DNA of 64,000 nt from Acanthochlamys bracteata (Eukaryota; Streptophyta; Magnoliopsida; Pandanales; Velloziaceae), in the NCBI GenBank assembly GCA_019914995.1, contig CM034139.1, forward strand, positions 2,582,461 through 2,646,460, read 5' to 3'. The number at the start of each line of letters is the position of its first letter. The stretch's first letter is position 1. This document shows positions 1-9,719 of this stretch, piece after piece. Under the pieces are notes generated by a model. The model did no database searches. It saw only the letters and a program-made list of their open reading frames with translations, and was not told where the DNA came from. The translations under genes and the position numbers were made by a program.

Positions 1-1025
1 TAAAAAAAAATTAATTAGAAAATTAAGTTTGTGTTTGAAGTAAACAGCCCATACTGTAAACACATGGATCACAAAGTCCTGCTGCTTACACTTGAATATT
101 TGATAGATCTTGTGCGGTAATTATGGAGCCATGATTTACCCTGTGGGTGTCTGTGCCTCTATAAGGAGGGAGATGAGTCATCTCGTTACTGATTGTGACT
201 TCAGATCAGAGGCAGAAAATAAAATTGTGACGAAAGCCTCCACTATTCCTGATAGAAGTCACGTAGACTCAGAACGATACGAAAGCAGCCATCGGTTTAT
301 TGGGTCAGTTTTTTATAGTTATATTAAGAGTGCTTTTTGCAAGCACTTATAAACTTTTTTTTTTTAAATTTTACATCAGAAATAATAAGAGATTATAATT
401 TTTTCAAATAAAATAATAAACTAAATAGAATTTATTATTTAAACAATAATAATATAATTTTTATGATTTCAAATAATAAAATTTGTATGTTATCTCAAAA
501 AAATATTTTATATATTTTAAATAATTAAATAAATTTTATATTATTATTATTAAAAATATGAAATAAAATAGAAATAAAAAGTACTCTGTCACTGTTGCCG
601 TACGCAAAAGCCTAAACTAGACGGCTAGACCAGGAATCAATTTAGTCCACTAGCTATTTTTATTTTAAAGTATTTAATTTGAGCATAAAACGAAATCTTA
701 GCAGTATAAATAATATAAATAACACTTAGACAACACATTTAATATTTTAATATATTTTGAATCAATAATCTTTCAATTATGTTAAATTTTAATTATTTAA
801 AATTATTATTTAACTGATGCGCCTCATCACCATGTGAATAAATAACTGAAAAGAATGTGAGGATAATTTCATTTCATTTGCCTTTTGTTTAAAATTCTTC
901 ACTTCTGAAGCTTTCATTTCATTCATTTCGCAGTTTGTTTTGTTTTGTTTTTTTTTTTTTTTAGTTCTCCTAAAAAGCTCACCCCAAAGTCCAGCTACAC
1001 TTTGAAAACAGAGGAAAACCGATCG
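1..1025. other. 5' flank of the CASP-like gene, AT-rich
   Basis: No gene is recognisable here. Positions 355-600 and 660-810 are extremely AT-rich with poly-A and poly-T runs. An 80-codon open frame at 110-352 shows no family motif I know and has no splice context. A T16-like tract ending in TTTAG (about 946-963) lies shortly before the CASPL4A start and probably falls in its 5' UTR or core promoter. I cannot place a convincing TATA box. Confidence 0.4.
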
Positions 1026-3176
1026 ATGGGCTCGCCGCAGGTGCTGGCGGCGACACCACAAACTTTTTATTCACCGGAGTCTTCCCCTCCTTCCTCTCCT
1101 CTCGCTCTCCCCGCTCCTCCATCAACTACGACCACTACGACTACGACTACCTCTGCTTCGGCTGTTGCTGCTCCTCTACCGGCGTCGGTTACCGGAGCTG
1201 CGGTGGACGGTAAGGGATCGAGAGTTGTGGAAGGTATTGTAAGAAGAGACCGGAGGAAGGCGGTGCTCCGGCGAACGGCGGTGGGCGTTCGTATCGCGGC
1301 TCTTTCGGTTTCTATGATAACGTTTTCGGTGATGGTCTCTGATAAGACGCAGGGATGGGATGGTGATTCCTTCAACCGATACGCCGAGTACTGGTAATTG
1401 ATTTTTGTTGATTTTTCTTTTTTTGAGTTGCTAGTGAAAGCTAGCTGCTTTTTGTCGAAAGTTCATTTTGTTGGGTTTTCGAATTTTTTGTGACAGTTGA
1501 TTTGATTTTCTTCTAATGTTGTTTTTTTTAGGTCTGTAGTTACTATTTCGTCAAAGTTCAAATTTGTTGCCTTTTTAATAAAAGGTTTTCAATTTCTATA
1601 TATATATATATATATAATAGGTTCCAATTTGTACTCTGTTTTCAGGTCACTAACAGTTTTAGAGATTATAATGAAATAAATTTATTTTGAAGTTTCTACC
1701 CAGATTTTTTATGTTTTCGTCTAGCTGGCCATGGTGCGCTACATAGAGTCCAAATTTGGGAATTTTCTATTGCAATTCTAGGACCAAGTGGTGAATTATG
1801 GTTAAGAGGTTTTATTTTATATATTTATCTTAACGTTTTCTTTTCTGTTGTTTACTGAAACCTTCAAGATGTCCTTGAATTCTTCCGACATATTAATTTC
1901 TCCTTCTCTTAAGATCTATATATCTAATCAATCAGTGCATTATACTTTTAGAAGCTTATGTAATTTAACTAAAGTCTTTAACAAACTATGAAATCCGAAA
2001 GAAAACAAAAATTTCTTCTAGATAAAATTTTTTTGCAGTACTGTCTTAGTCGTAGATGCTTTTTGACTCCTTATTTGCTTGAACGGGCAGTGTAACAGAG
2101 ACTGCACTGCACGCTGAATCTGGTTATGTATACTGTCTTTTGTCCTCTAACTATGCACACTAAAATTAGTCACTTTTTGAGTTAAAGTAAAATCAGTCAA
2201 TTTGATTTGATAATTATTTAATAATGCTGGCAGGTATTTGGTCGCTGTGAACGTGATTGTATTTGTCTACTCATTGTTCCAGGTGTACTCCCGGATACAC
2301 CGTCTATTCATGAAGAAACACATTATAAGCCTTCAGTTTCACTCTCTTTTCGACTTCATTATGGATCAGGTTTGTGGACTTTTTTACTTACAATTATTTC
2401 TTCGTAATTCATAAATTTGTTCATTAGCAGGGTAAGTTCTTATAACTAAATTACAATGAGTGGTTTTTTATTGATCCTCAGTAGTTTAGTTTTGTAAACT
2501 TAGATGCCATGGTTGGTTTAGTATCTGTTGGCTCCACAGTAACTAAAGTTCTCACCTTTTCTTTAGAACTTATAATTGTTGTAGTGGTTGTTGCTGTCCC
2601 GTGTTTTTGTCTTCTGCTGATTATATTTGCCTTTGGTTTGGTAATCAATGCATTGGTTCAAATGGAATTTGTTTTTGCTTTCTCTCACATTACAATTTAA
2701 CTAAGTTGCTTCACTTTCTTGCGAAGGTGGAATTCCTTTAGTTGCTTTTTAGTTGAAACAGATGTTATCCGTCAGCCTTGTTAAGCGGCCATGCTACCTA
2801 AGACTGATTAAGACATTAATGTTGCACTGAAGCACTCATGTCGTAAAAGACTTAAATTATTGTTCTCGTGGTGCAGTTTAACTTTTAATGCACTTTAGGA
2901 GCTTTTATAGAAAATCAAAAAGCAAATATTTCAAATAATGACGGTCATTGAAAGACAATTTTCAAATTTCTTCGTTACCTGCAGGTACTCGCCTACCTTC
3001 TCATGTCAGCCTCCTCATCAGCAGCCACACGCAATGACGACTGGGTGTCAAGCTTCGGGAGTGACAGGTTCACGGAACAGGCAAATGCTGCCGTTGCCAT
3101 GTCCTTTCTAAACTTCTTCATTCTTGCTCTCAGTTCCGTGATATCAGCTTACATTCTCTTTAGCCAGAGTTTCTGA
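1026..3176 (+). CDS. CASPL4A: CASP-like protein 4A (four-helix MARVEL-type membrane protein)
   Basis: Three exons (1026-1393, 2234-2369, 2985-3176) joined by GT-AG introns give 231 residues. Residues 1-80 are a Pro/Ser/Ala-rich cytosolic tail with nine consecutive Thr at 34-42. Four hydrophobic segments follow at about 84-104, 123-141, 160-183 and 205-227. The conserved Arg of helix 1 (Arg89) and Asp of helix 3 (Asp163 or Asp167) are present, as is the strongly family-typical stretch [15 protein letters not shown]. Extended N-terminus plus the [20 protein letters not shown] block match the CASPL4A group. CASP family proteins form plasma-membrane scaffolds. CASPs proper organise the Casparian strip; the job of CASPL4A proteins is not settled. 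The start at 1026 is preferred because the longer frame upstream (from 945) only encodes the poly-T tract as poly-Phe. Intron 1 contains a (TA)10 tract at 1597-1616. Confidence 0.93.
1597..1616. repeat. (TA)n microsatellite in CASPL4A intron 1
   Basis: An uninterrupted run of TA dinucleotides about 20 bases long lies inside intron 1. Similar tracts flank the hairpin elements at 4260-5122, but this one carries no insertion. Confidence 0.9.
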
Positions 3177-4259
3177 CCAACCATAAAATTTCTTTCTCCC
3201 ATCTTTAACGATTTGTATGTTTGTCCATTACATACACACCACGGATCATGCAAATGTGAATTTTGTATTCTTCAAATGTTAGTATAATATTTAGAATAGG
3301 ACCACGGAGCATTTTCTTTTGGCCCCATTCTTTGAAACGGATTCCATGGTGGTTGGTGTATAAAAAGGCCATAAAACGTGTTGGTGCTTCTAGAAAGGCA
3401 ATGCAAGTGAAGGAATCCTTTTCCTAGATTTCAAGGAAGCATCTTCTTAATATGCAATGAGAAGCATGGAATCACAAAAGATAGGAGGGGGTAAAAAGGC
3501 TCAAAAGCATTTCTCCTCCACTATGGCACCATGGCTTTACAGAATGGATTCTAATGTGTTTGTGGACCACCAGAGCGTCTTCTCCTTGGATGCTTGATAT
3601 CTAAGTCTCTAAAGGTAATATTAATTATCTACACCAAAATAGGTAGTGATTATTGAGTTATTAGGATACAGTAATCTTCACCCGAGATTACTGATTACAT
3701 ATTATCAGTTTCATCGACTACTTATTACCTATAAAGTCTCGTCTCTACTTTTTCCTCATAAATTGAAACTATGATGGAATACTCATAAATTGAAACTATG
3801 ATATTCATCATTTAAAATAAAATTCAGTGACTTCTTTTTGTTTTTATTGTCTTACTTAAATTGTTTTCTTAGACTTCATTTGGGCTTGAGTTGGGAGATT
3901 TGGGATAAGGGATCTATAAAAGTTCTTTTGAGAAAGCTAACATTTGTTTACTTCTCCAAAATCCAAACATTCATCTAAAAGTACGTCTATGGCGATTGTC
4001 GAGGCATCAAAAAACGCTTTGAAAATAATCTATCTAACACTAAATTGTTAGAGCTCTTCTCCGAAGGACAAAATTTTCAAACCATAATCTGAAACCCAAT
4101 CCTGAACGAAGTGTTGATCAAGCTATAGCGGTAAAGGGTCCGTAGTTGTTTATTTGTGATGCATCATTTCATAGTTCTGTTCTAAGTTTTAAGTTTTAGG
4201 GGGTAGTTTGAAATTGTCGCTTTTGATGAAAATGAGTTTGTATTTAAATTATTTTAAAG
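3177..4259. other. 3' flank of CASPL4A; no gene seen
   Basis: The first part is presumably the 3' UTR. A 27-base-period direct duplication (unit beginning CTCATAAATTGAAACTATGA) lies at about 3755-3802. A small perfect 9-bp inverted repeat (CAGTAATCT / AGATTACTG) sits at about 3669-3693. Positions 3868-3990 have weak terminal similarity to a very small MITE (left CATTTGGGCTTGAG, right a matching inverted CCAAACATTCATC). None of these is strong. Confidence 0.4.
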
Positions 4260-4273
4260 TATATATATATATA

Positions 4274-4663
4274 AGGGAGGGATAGGGGCACTCTCGGGCA
4301 CTCCCTCTTCGGTTTATGGCCGGGGTGACCTCCAAATCCGATCTCCACCGTTGAATATGAAGAACTATGAATTGAAATATATTTATAAAATTTCAGCTCA
4401 ATCGGACTACGAATTCACATTCATCCGGTCACTTGATCAAGATGATAGAAAGTAAGAAAACTTAAAAATATATATATTGTATCATTTCTGTCATTTTGAT
4501 CAAGTGACCGGATGGGCGTAAATTCGTAGTCCGATTGAGCTGAAATTTTTTGGATATGTTTCTAACTCATAGTTCTTCATATCCAACGGTGGAGATTGGA
4601 TTTGGAGGTCACTCCGGCCATAAACCGGAGAGGGAGTGTTCGGGAGTGCCCCTATCCCTCCCC
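4274..4663. mobile_element. Hairpin MITE A inserted in a (TA)n tract (Micron-like)
   Basis: The left arm (4274 to about 4440) and right arm (about 4498-4663) are inverted copies of each other, so the whole element can fold into one long hairpin with a short AT-rich loop. The outer ends read AGGGAGGGATAGGGGCAC and its inverse. It is flanked on both sides by runs of TA (4260-4273 and 4664-4680). No coding capacity is seen. Insertion into TA microsatellites resembles the rice Micron elements; the assignment rests on structure and target only. Confidence 0.8.
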
Positions 4664-4680
4664 ATATATATATATATATA

Positions 4681-5107
4681 GAGAAGGGATAGAGGCACTC
4701 CAATCCTTTTGCACACTCCAGCACACTCCATGGCCGTTTGTGGCCGTGAAGATCTTTAAATTTAATCTCTACCGTTGGATATGAAGAACTATAAATCTTT
4801 AACATACTAACAAAATTTCATCTCGATCAGAATACGAATAGACCTTCATCCGGTCATTTAATCAAAATGACTAAAAAAGGAGATATATATATATTTTGTT
4901 AACTTTTAGTATTTGTGTCATCATTATCAAGTGACCGGATGAAGGTCTATTCGTAGTCCGATCGGGATGAAATTTTGTCAGTATGTTAACGATCCGTAGT
5001 TCTTTATATCCAACGGTAGAGATCGGATTTGGAGGTCTCTACGGCCACAAACGGCCGTGGAGTGCGCTGGAGTGTGCATAAAAATTAGAGTGCCCCTATT
5101 CCTTCCC
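4681..5107. mobile_element. Hairpin MITE B, diverged relative of A, between (TA)n tracts
   Basis: This is a second long inverted repeat, with arms of about 4681-4875 and 4925-5107. It is clearly related to element A: the blocks GGATATGAAGAACTAT and CATCCGGTCA, and the inverse ATCCAACGGT, recur in the same order. It shares the TA tract 4664-4680 with element A and is followed by another at 5108-5122. It differs from A in the terminal 50 bases (GCACACTCCAGCACACTCC). No coding capacity. Confidence 0.78.
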
Positions 5108-5224
5108 ATATATATATATATAGGCTATAAGCATTCTCTCTACTATTTAGTACTCCGGCACTATATAAAAATCAACAGTAACGATTACATCAGGAAAAAT
5201 CAGCGGCGAACATTTCGAAGAAAG

Positions 5225-6460
5225 TATTAAGTTCTTCTATTTTCTTTCCTCTTCAGAAAAAATGATTGTAACGGAGCTATATTTTGATTAACAATTTTAC
5301 ATATTCTCTTTTCTCCTATTATTTTAAATTTTTATTATTTTTAACTTAAATTTTCTGAATTTAATTTTATTTAGTTAATTTAATTCTAATTATCGATCAG
5401 TTACAGACTAGTTACTGGTCCGTAATCGGTTGATAACTGATAGATAAGTAGTCAATAATTGGTCAAATAACTATTGATTGATAACTAGTCAGTAATTGAT
5501 AGATAATTTAATTTAATTTAGTTAATTTGATTTTAGTTATCGATCAATTCTGATTAGTAACTGGTCCACTGTCGACCAGTTACTAACCAGTCACTAGTTA
5601 ATTATCGATCAGTTACTGGTTGGTAACTGCTTGATAACTGATATGTAATTAGTTGATAACTGGTCGATTAGCTACTGATCAGTAACTAGTCAATACTTGG
5701 TCGATAATTTAATTTAATTTTGTTTAATTAATTTAATTTAGTTATCGACTAGTAATTGGTCAACTAAGTGTGTTTATTTGAGCTAAGTGTTTTTTTGGAG
5801 GTGCATTTTGATATTTTGCACACAACATATACAAAATTGAATATCAAGGTTACTAGTAGTCATCGTAATAGTCGTAGGAAAAGAGATGTCGTCAGAAAAG
5901 GGATTCATAGACTAGCGGAAGTTTGAAAAAAACTCTTATACAGAATCTTAGCAAAATAGGCAAGTCATTTGCTAAAATTGGGATTTCATTAGTCATCTTC
6001 CCCAAGCACCACTCTTCATCCTATAGAGGGACTCTTTTATTTGTTTTAGTAAACCCGGCAAAGCGATTGCACATCAATAGTCTTCTTGTTGCCAATGTGG
6101 CACAATCTTTTTTAGGTAACTAATAGGTAACTGGTCGGTAACTGATAATTAACTGGTCGATAATTGATTGATAACTGATAGATAACTGGTCGATCAGCTA
6201 TTGGTCGATAACTAGTTGGTAACTGATCAGTTGCTGATCAATTCATAACTAGTCGGTAACTAATAAGTAGCTAGTCGATAACTACTCAACCAACTATTAG
6301 CTACTAGTCAGTACTGATTAATTACTGAAATTAAATTAATTAAAAAATTAAGTTAAGAATAACGAAAGAATTAAAATAAAAAGAGAAAAGAGAATACGTG
6401 AAGTTGTCGATGAAAGTACAATCTTGATGCAATCATTTTTTTGGAGAACGAAATAGAATA
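5225..6460. mobile_element. Foldback element with short-repeat arms
   Basis: The two flanks are inverted copies: TATTCTCTTTTCTC near 5300 matches the inverse of GAGAAAAGAGAATA near 6385, and AAAAAATGATTG near 5260 matches the inverse of CAATCATTTTTT near 6430. Inside these, both arms (about 5390-5760 and 6110-6330) are built from many degenerate copies of roughly GATAACTGGTC, in both orientations. A non-repetitive centre (5776-6105) is described separately. Exact ends and target duplication could not be fixed. No transposase is visible, so this would be a non-autonomous foldback element. Confidence 0.6.
5776..6105 (+). repeat. Central module, copy 1 (inverted copy at 18861-19165)
   Basis: This block is collinear with the reverse complement of 18861-19165. 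Shared anchors include GCTAAGTGTTTTTTTGG, ACAACATATACAAAATTGAA, CATAGACTAGCGGAAGTTTG and CAATAGTCTTCTTGTTGCCA. I judge the similarity high (roughly 80-90 percent by eye), with a small extra segment near 5880 in this copy. An open frame of 66 codons (5923-6123) falls in it, but its frame is not kept in the other copy, so I do not treat it as a gene. Confidence 0.8.
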
Positions 6461-6469
6461 AAAAAAATA

Positions 6470-9400
6470 ATCTCTCCTGAAATAATAAAAAATATATACA
6501 TGGGATTGGATTGGTTGTGGGCACCCCATCCTGTTAGGGGCCATCTGGCATAACAAATCACGATCGTTGGGTCGCATGATCCGACGGTAATGATTGATTC
6601 AACAAAAGCTCGCTCGTGAAACTTTGGAATTGCTATAATTGATTCAATAGAAATGAATTTTCAGCCTCTGTTTTATAGGATCCTTGTTTGCTATTCTTTT
6701 CTTCTTTCTTTTCTTTCTTTCTCTCCTTCTCTCCCGAGCGTGACGGCTCTTTCCTGCGAGTGGAATTACAGTGGCTTCCTCTCCTTAATTCCTTCCTATT
6801 TTTTTCTCTTCCCGCAGTTGTGCTCCCTCGCCTTTACCCGCTCGAGTGATCTTCTTCTGGCCAACTTGGATGATCTCTTTCCCCGCTGATCGGGTTTCAT
6901 TCTTTCTTTCGATCTCAAATCTCTTCAGTTTCTCTCCTCCTATTAGGGATTTTCAAATTTTTAAAATTTGATTTCTGTTTTGAGTTTTTAATTTGAAATT
7001 GTTTTCAAAAGAAAATCGATTTTCCTCCTATGATCGGTTTTCTTGACGGCGACTATTTTTTAATCTCTCTCTTCCAGTAGTCATGCGGGGTTCACTTCTT
7101 TGGCAAACAATGCTATCACTTCTTTCCTGCGCTGATCTTCTTCCATTCTTCCTTTCTTACTTCAATTCCTTTAGATCTTATGTTGTCGTGCTGACAAATT
7201 GAACCAACCTGTTACTACACGTTCAAACCCTAACATTGCTGCACCGAAATCTTAGTCGCTTCATGATCTCCTTCTCTATCTGTTTGTTAAATTTATCTAT
7301 TTTTGAGTTTTTAAAATTAAAATTGACAAATATATATATATATATATATATATAATGTTGTAAGCTATTCAGGTCAATGGTTTTTGGGTTGACACGACAG
7401 GTCAACAGCACGAAGGCTTGAAGGCGTTGACAGGAGGAGCAGCAATAGCACAAAGGCTGGGATACATTTCCTAGTTGAACCCACAAACATCTCCCTCCTC
7501 TTCAACCACTACTTTCTTGGACACCAGGTAATTGTTGCCCTTTCGATCTCGACTAATGTTCAAACTAACGTAGCATGGGGTTAACGGAGTGCTCTGCTGT
7601 CCAACCTGTTCCATCAAACACCTTGTAGATCGCTTTCCCTTCGTTCTTCTTCTCCTCCTCATCATCGACAACTGTGAGCCACGTGTGTACATACCGATGA
7701 TTGAGTAAATTTGTATTGTAGTGGCTTTGGTTTATTAAGGATTCGAAGCGGAGGGATCGAGCATGAGACCAACGGCTGAGATGAGAGCTTGATTTTGGCA
7801 GCGGTGGCTTGTGTGGCTCTGGCTCGGTAGGCGTTTAGTTGTTGTTGATATTCGATAAGCAATGAGACATAAAGTAATGATGCTTGCTGCTATTAGCAGC
7901 AGTGAAGTTGTTGCTTTGGTTTGAATTGGTAACAGGTGGAGGAGAGACTAAGAGAGAGCTTGGAAGAAAACATGTTTCCTTACAAAGCATTTCTTTTGTC
8001 ACCAACTTCTGCACCTCATGCCTGCGCGATCGTCTTACTGCCCTAGAACCTCTCTCGTCAACAACAAAACCATTAGCAACTCCAGAAGCCACAATCCACC
8101 TCTTACGCTATAAAATCTCGCCACAATCTAATTTGTTCACTACAGTGAAAAGAGCCGTAAAAGTAAAAACATACAATCTATGCTAGTATGATTTCATAGT
8201 TGACGAACCCGAACTAGAACATTTTGGATGACCGAGAATCATCGATCCAAAATCAAAATTAGTTCGGATCTTGAATTAAATCGCTCTAGCAATCGATCAG
8301 GTGTGATTTGGATTGATCCGAGCGTGGTTTCTAAATCAACTCATCAATCTAATTGAATGAGTTGACCCAGTACATATTACAAAAAAATTCTCATTTTTTC
8401 ATTCTTCTCTCCTCTTCTTCTCGTAGACTCGTGATAACACATACCTCTATTTTTTCTTCTATTCTATTTCATTGTTTTATAACACAGACTCTGAGATGTT
8501 TAGGTAGTTTTTCTTTACAATATGGAGTTCTACCTTCTTTAGATTTGAGATTTCGTGCTTCTTTTGTTCTTCTTCAGATTTAGTTTTCAGAGGCTTCATT
8601 TTCTTCTTCAAATTTGGTATTCCATAATTCGTATTATTATTATTCAGTATTCTGGAGTTCTTTTTCTTCTTTACAGATAAGGAGATCCAAAATTCTTCTT
8701 CTTCTTCGGATGTGACCATAAGTTCTTGTAGTTAATGAATATAAAAAGAAAGAGCTTGTGAGCCGCTAAGATGGACTGCTCTGGTACAAAGATTTAGGAC
8801 AATACTTCACAGAAAAATTATACATGTATATTGTTCTAGCTAATAATCTACTAGAATATAAGAGCCAGATTGAATTTGGATCTCTCAATTAGAAAGGCTC
8901 TGGTGGTCCCTCGACACTTTTATCAGGATCTACAATAGGCATAGTTGCACAAAGGTTGCATATTGTATCAATGATCACCTCTTCAGTCATCACAACAATA
9001 AGAAGCTTCATCCCTTTTGTAGTTGATAGTTGCAAATATCTTAGTTCAATGGGTTATGTTTCAACAAGTGAGTTCATTTGTTAATGCAACATGTTAGAAA
9101 GTTTTTTAATTCTATATACTGTCCAACTTACATACATCACAATTCAAAAATCTACAAACTTAATAATTTTTATAATAAATATTTAAACGAAAAAGTAAAC
9201 ATACATTAATTCATAGTGCTTTTGTCTTTACAAAACTTAAATTTTCCCTTTTATTAATCTCCTCTTAATTCTAAAAAAAAACTTTAGATGATGGAAAAGT
9301 AACTTAGATCTAGAATTGGAGAAGAGAGAGGATCAAGTACCATATTTTATAAGGATCACATTTATTATCCATTAACTATCATAATGAATTGAATATGTGA

Positions 9401-9719
9401 CTCTTTGATTTATAAAATATATTCATTACCCACTTTCTATCATAAAGGAGAATTTGTGCTTTTTTAATTTCACCAAAACATTTGTTACCCACCATCTACA
9501 GTAATGGATAATATATGCGACTCGTAAAATTCACCAATAATATTTATCAAACATAATTTATTAAAACAATTATTTTAACTTATGAGCCACATCCAATATT
9601 CTCCACTTGGCTCGAGCTAAAATTTAACTTTATGATTTAATAAAGTATAATGCGCAAAGTATAAAGGAAAATTCTTTCGTTTATTGCTTACATCATAATT
9701 TCATAATCAAGTAAAAACT
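6470..9719. other. Gene-poor stretch with low-complexity and repeat-derived DNA
   Basis: Several open frames occur (6653-6889 +, 7471-7692 -, 7835-8092 -, 7884-8186 +), but none shows a family motif, splice logic or homology to another copy here. A (TA)12 tract lies at about 7330-7354. Positions 8400-8720 are TTC-rich. Positions 8190-8345 contain repeated GATC-rich motifs (GATCCAAAATC, TCGATCAGG) like those at the ends of hAT elements elsewhere in this window, but I could not pair termini. The interval is probably old transposon DNA. Confidence 0.35.
7330..7354. repeat. (TA)n microsatellite
   Basis: About 25 bases of uninterrupted alternating TA, with no element inserted in it. Confidence 0.9.

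Noticed and set aside
945..1025. Upstream extension of the CASPL4A frame starting at 945
   Set aside because: It mostly translates a poly-T tract as poly-Phe; the ATG at 1026 starts a sequence with normal CASPL composition.
1067..1375. 102-codon minus-strand frame
   Set aside because: Antisense shadow of CASPL4A exon 1; its poly-Val is the reverse of the Thr repeat.
2509..2700. 63-codon hydrophobic frame
   Set aside because: Lies inside CASPL4A intron 2; T-rich intron DNA reads as hydrophobic residues.
4500..4805. Overlapping frames across the hairpin elements
   Set aside because: They span arms and TA tracts of two MITEs; translation includes an Ile-Tyr repeat from (TA)n.
5923..6123. 66-codon frame in the repeat module
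   Set aside because: Not conserved in the second copy of the module at 18861-19165.
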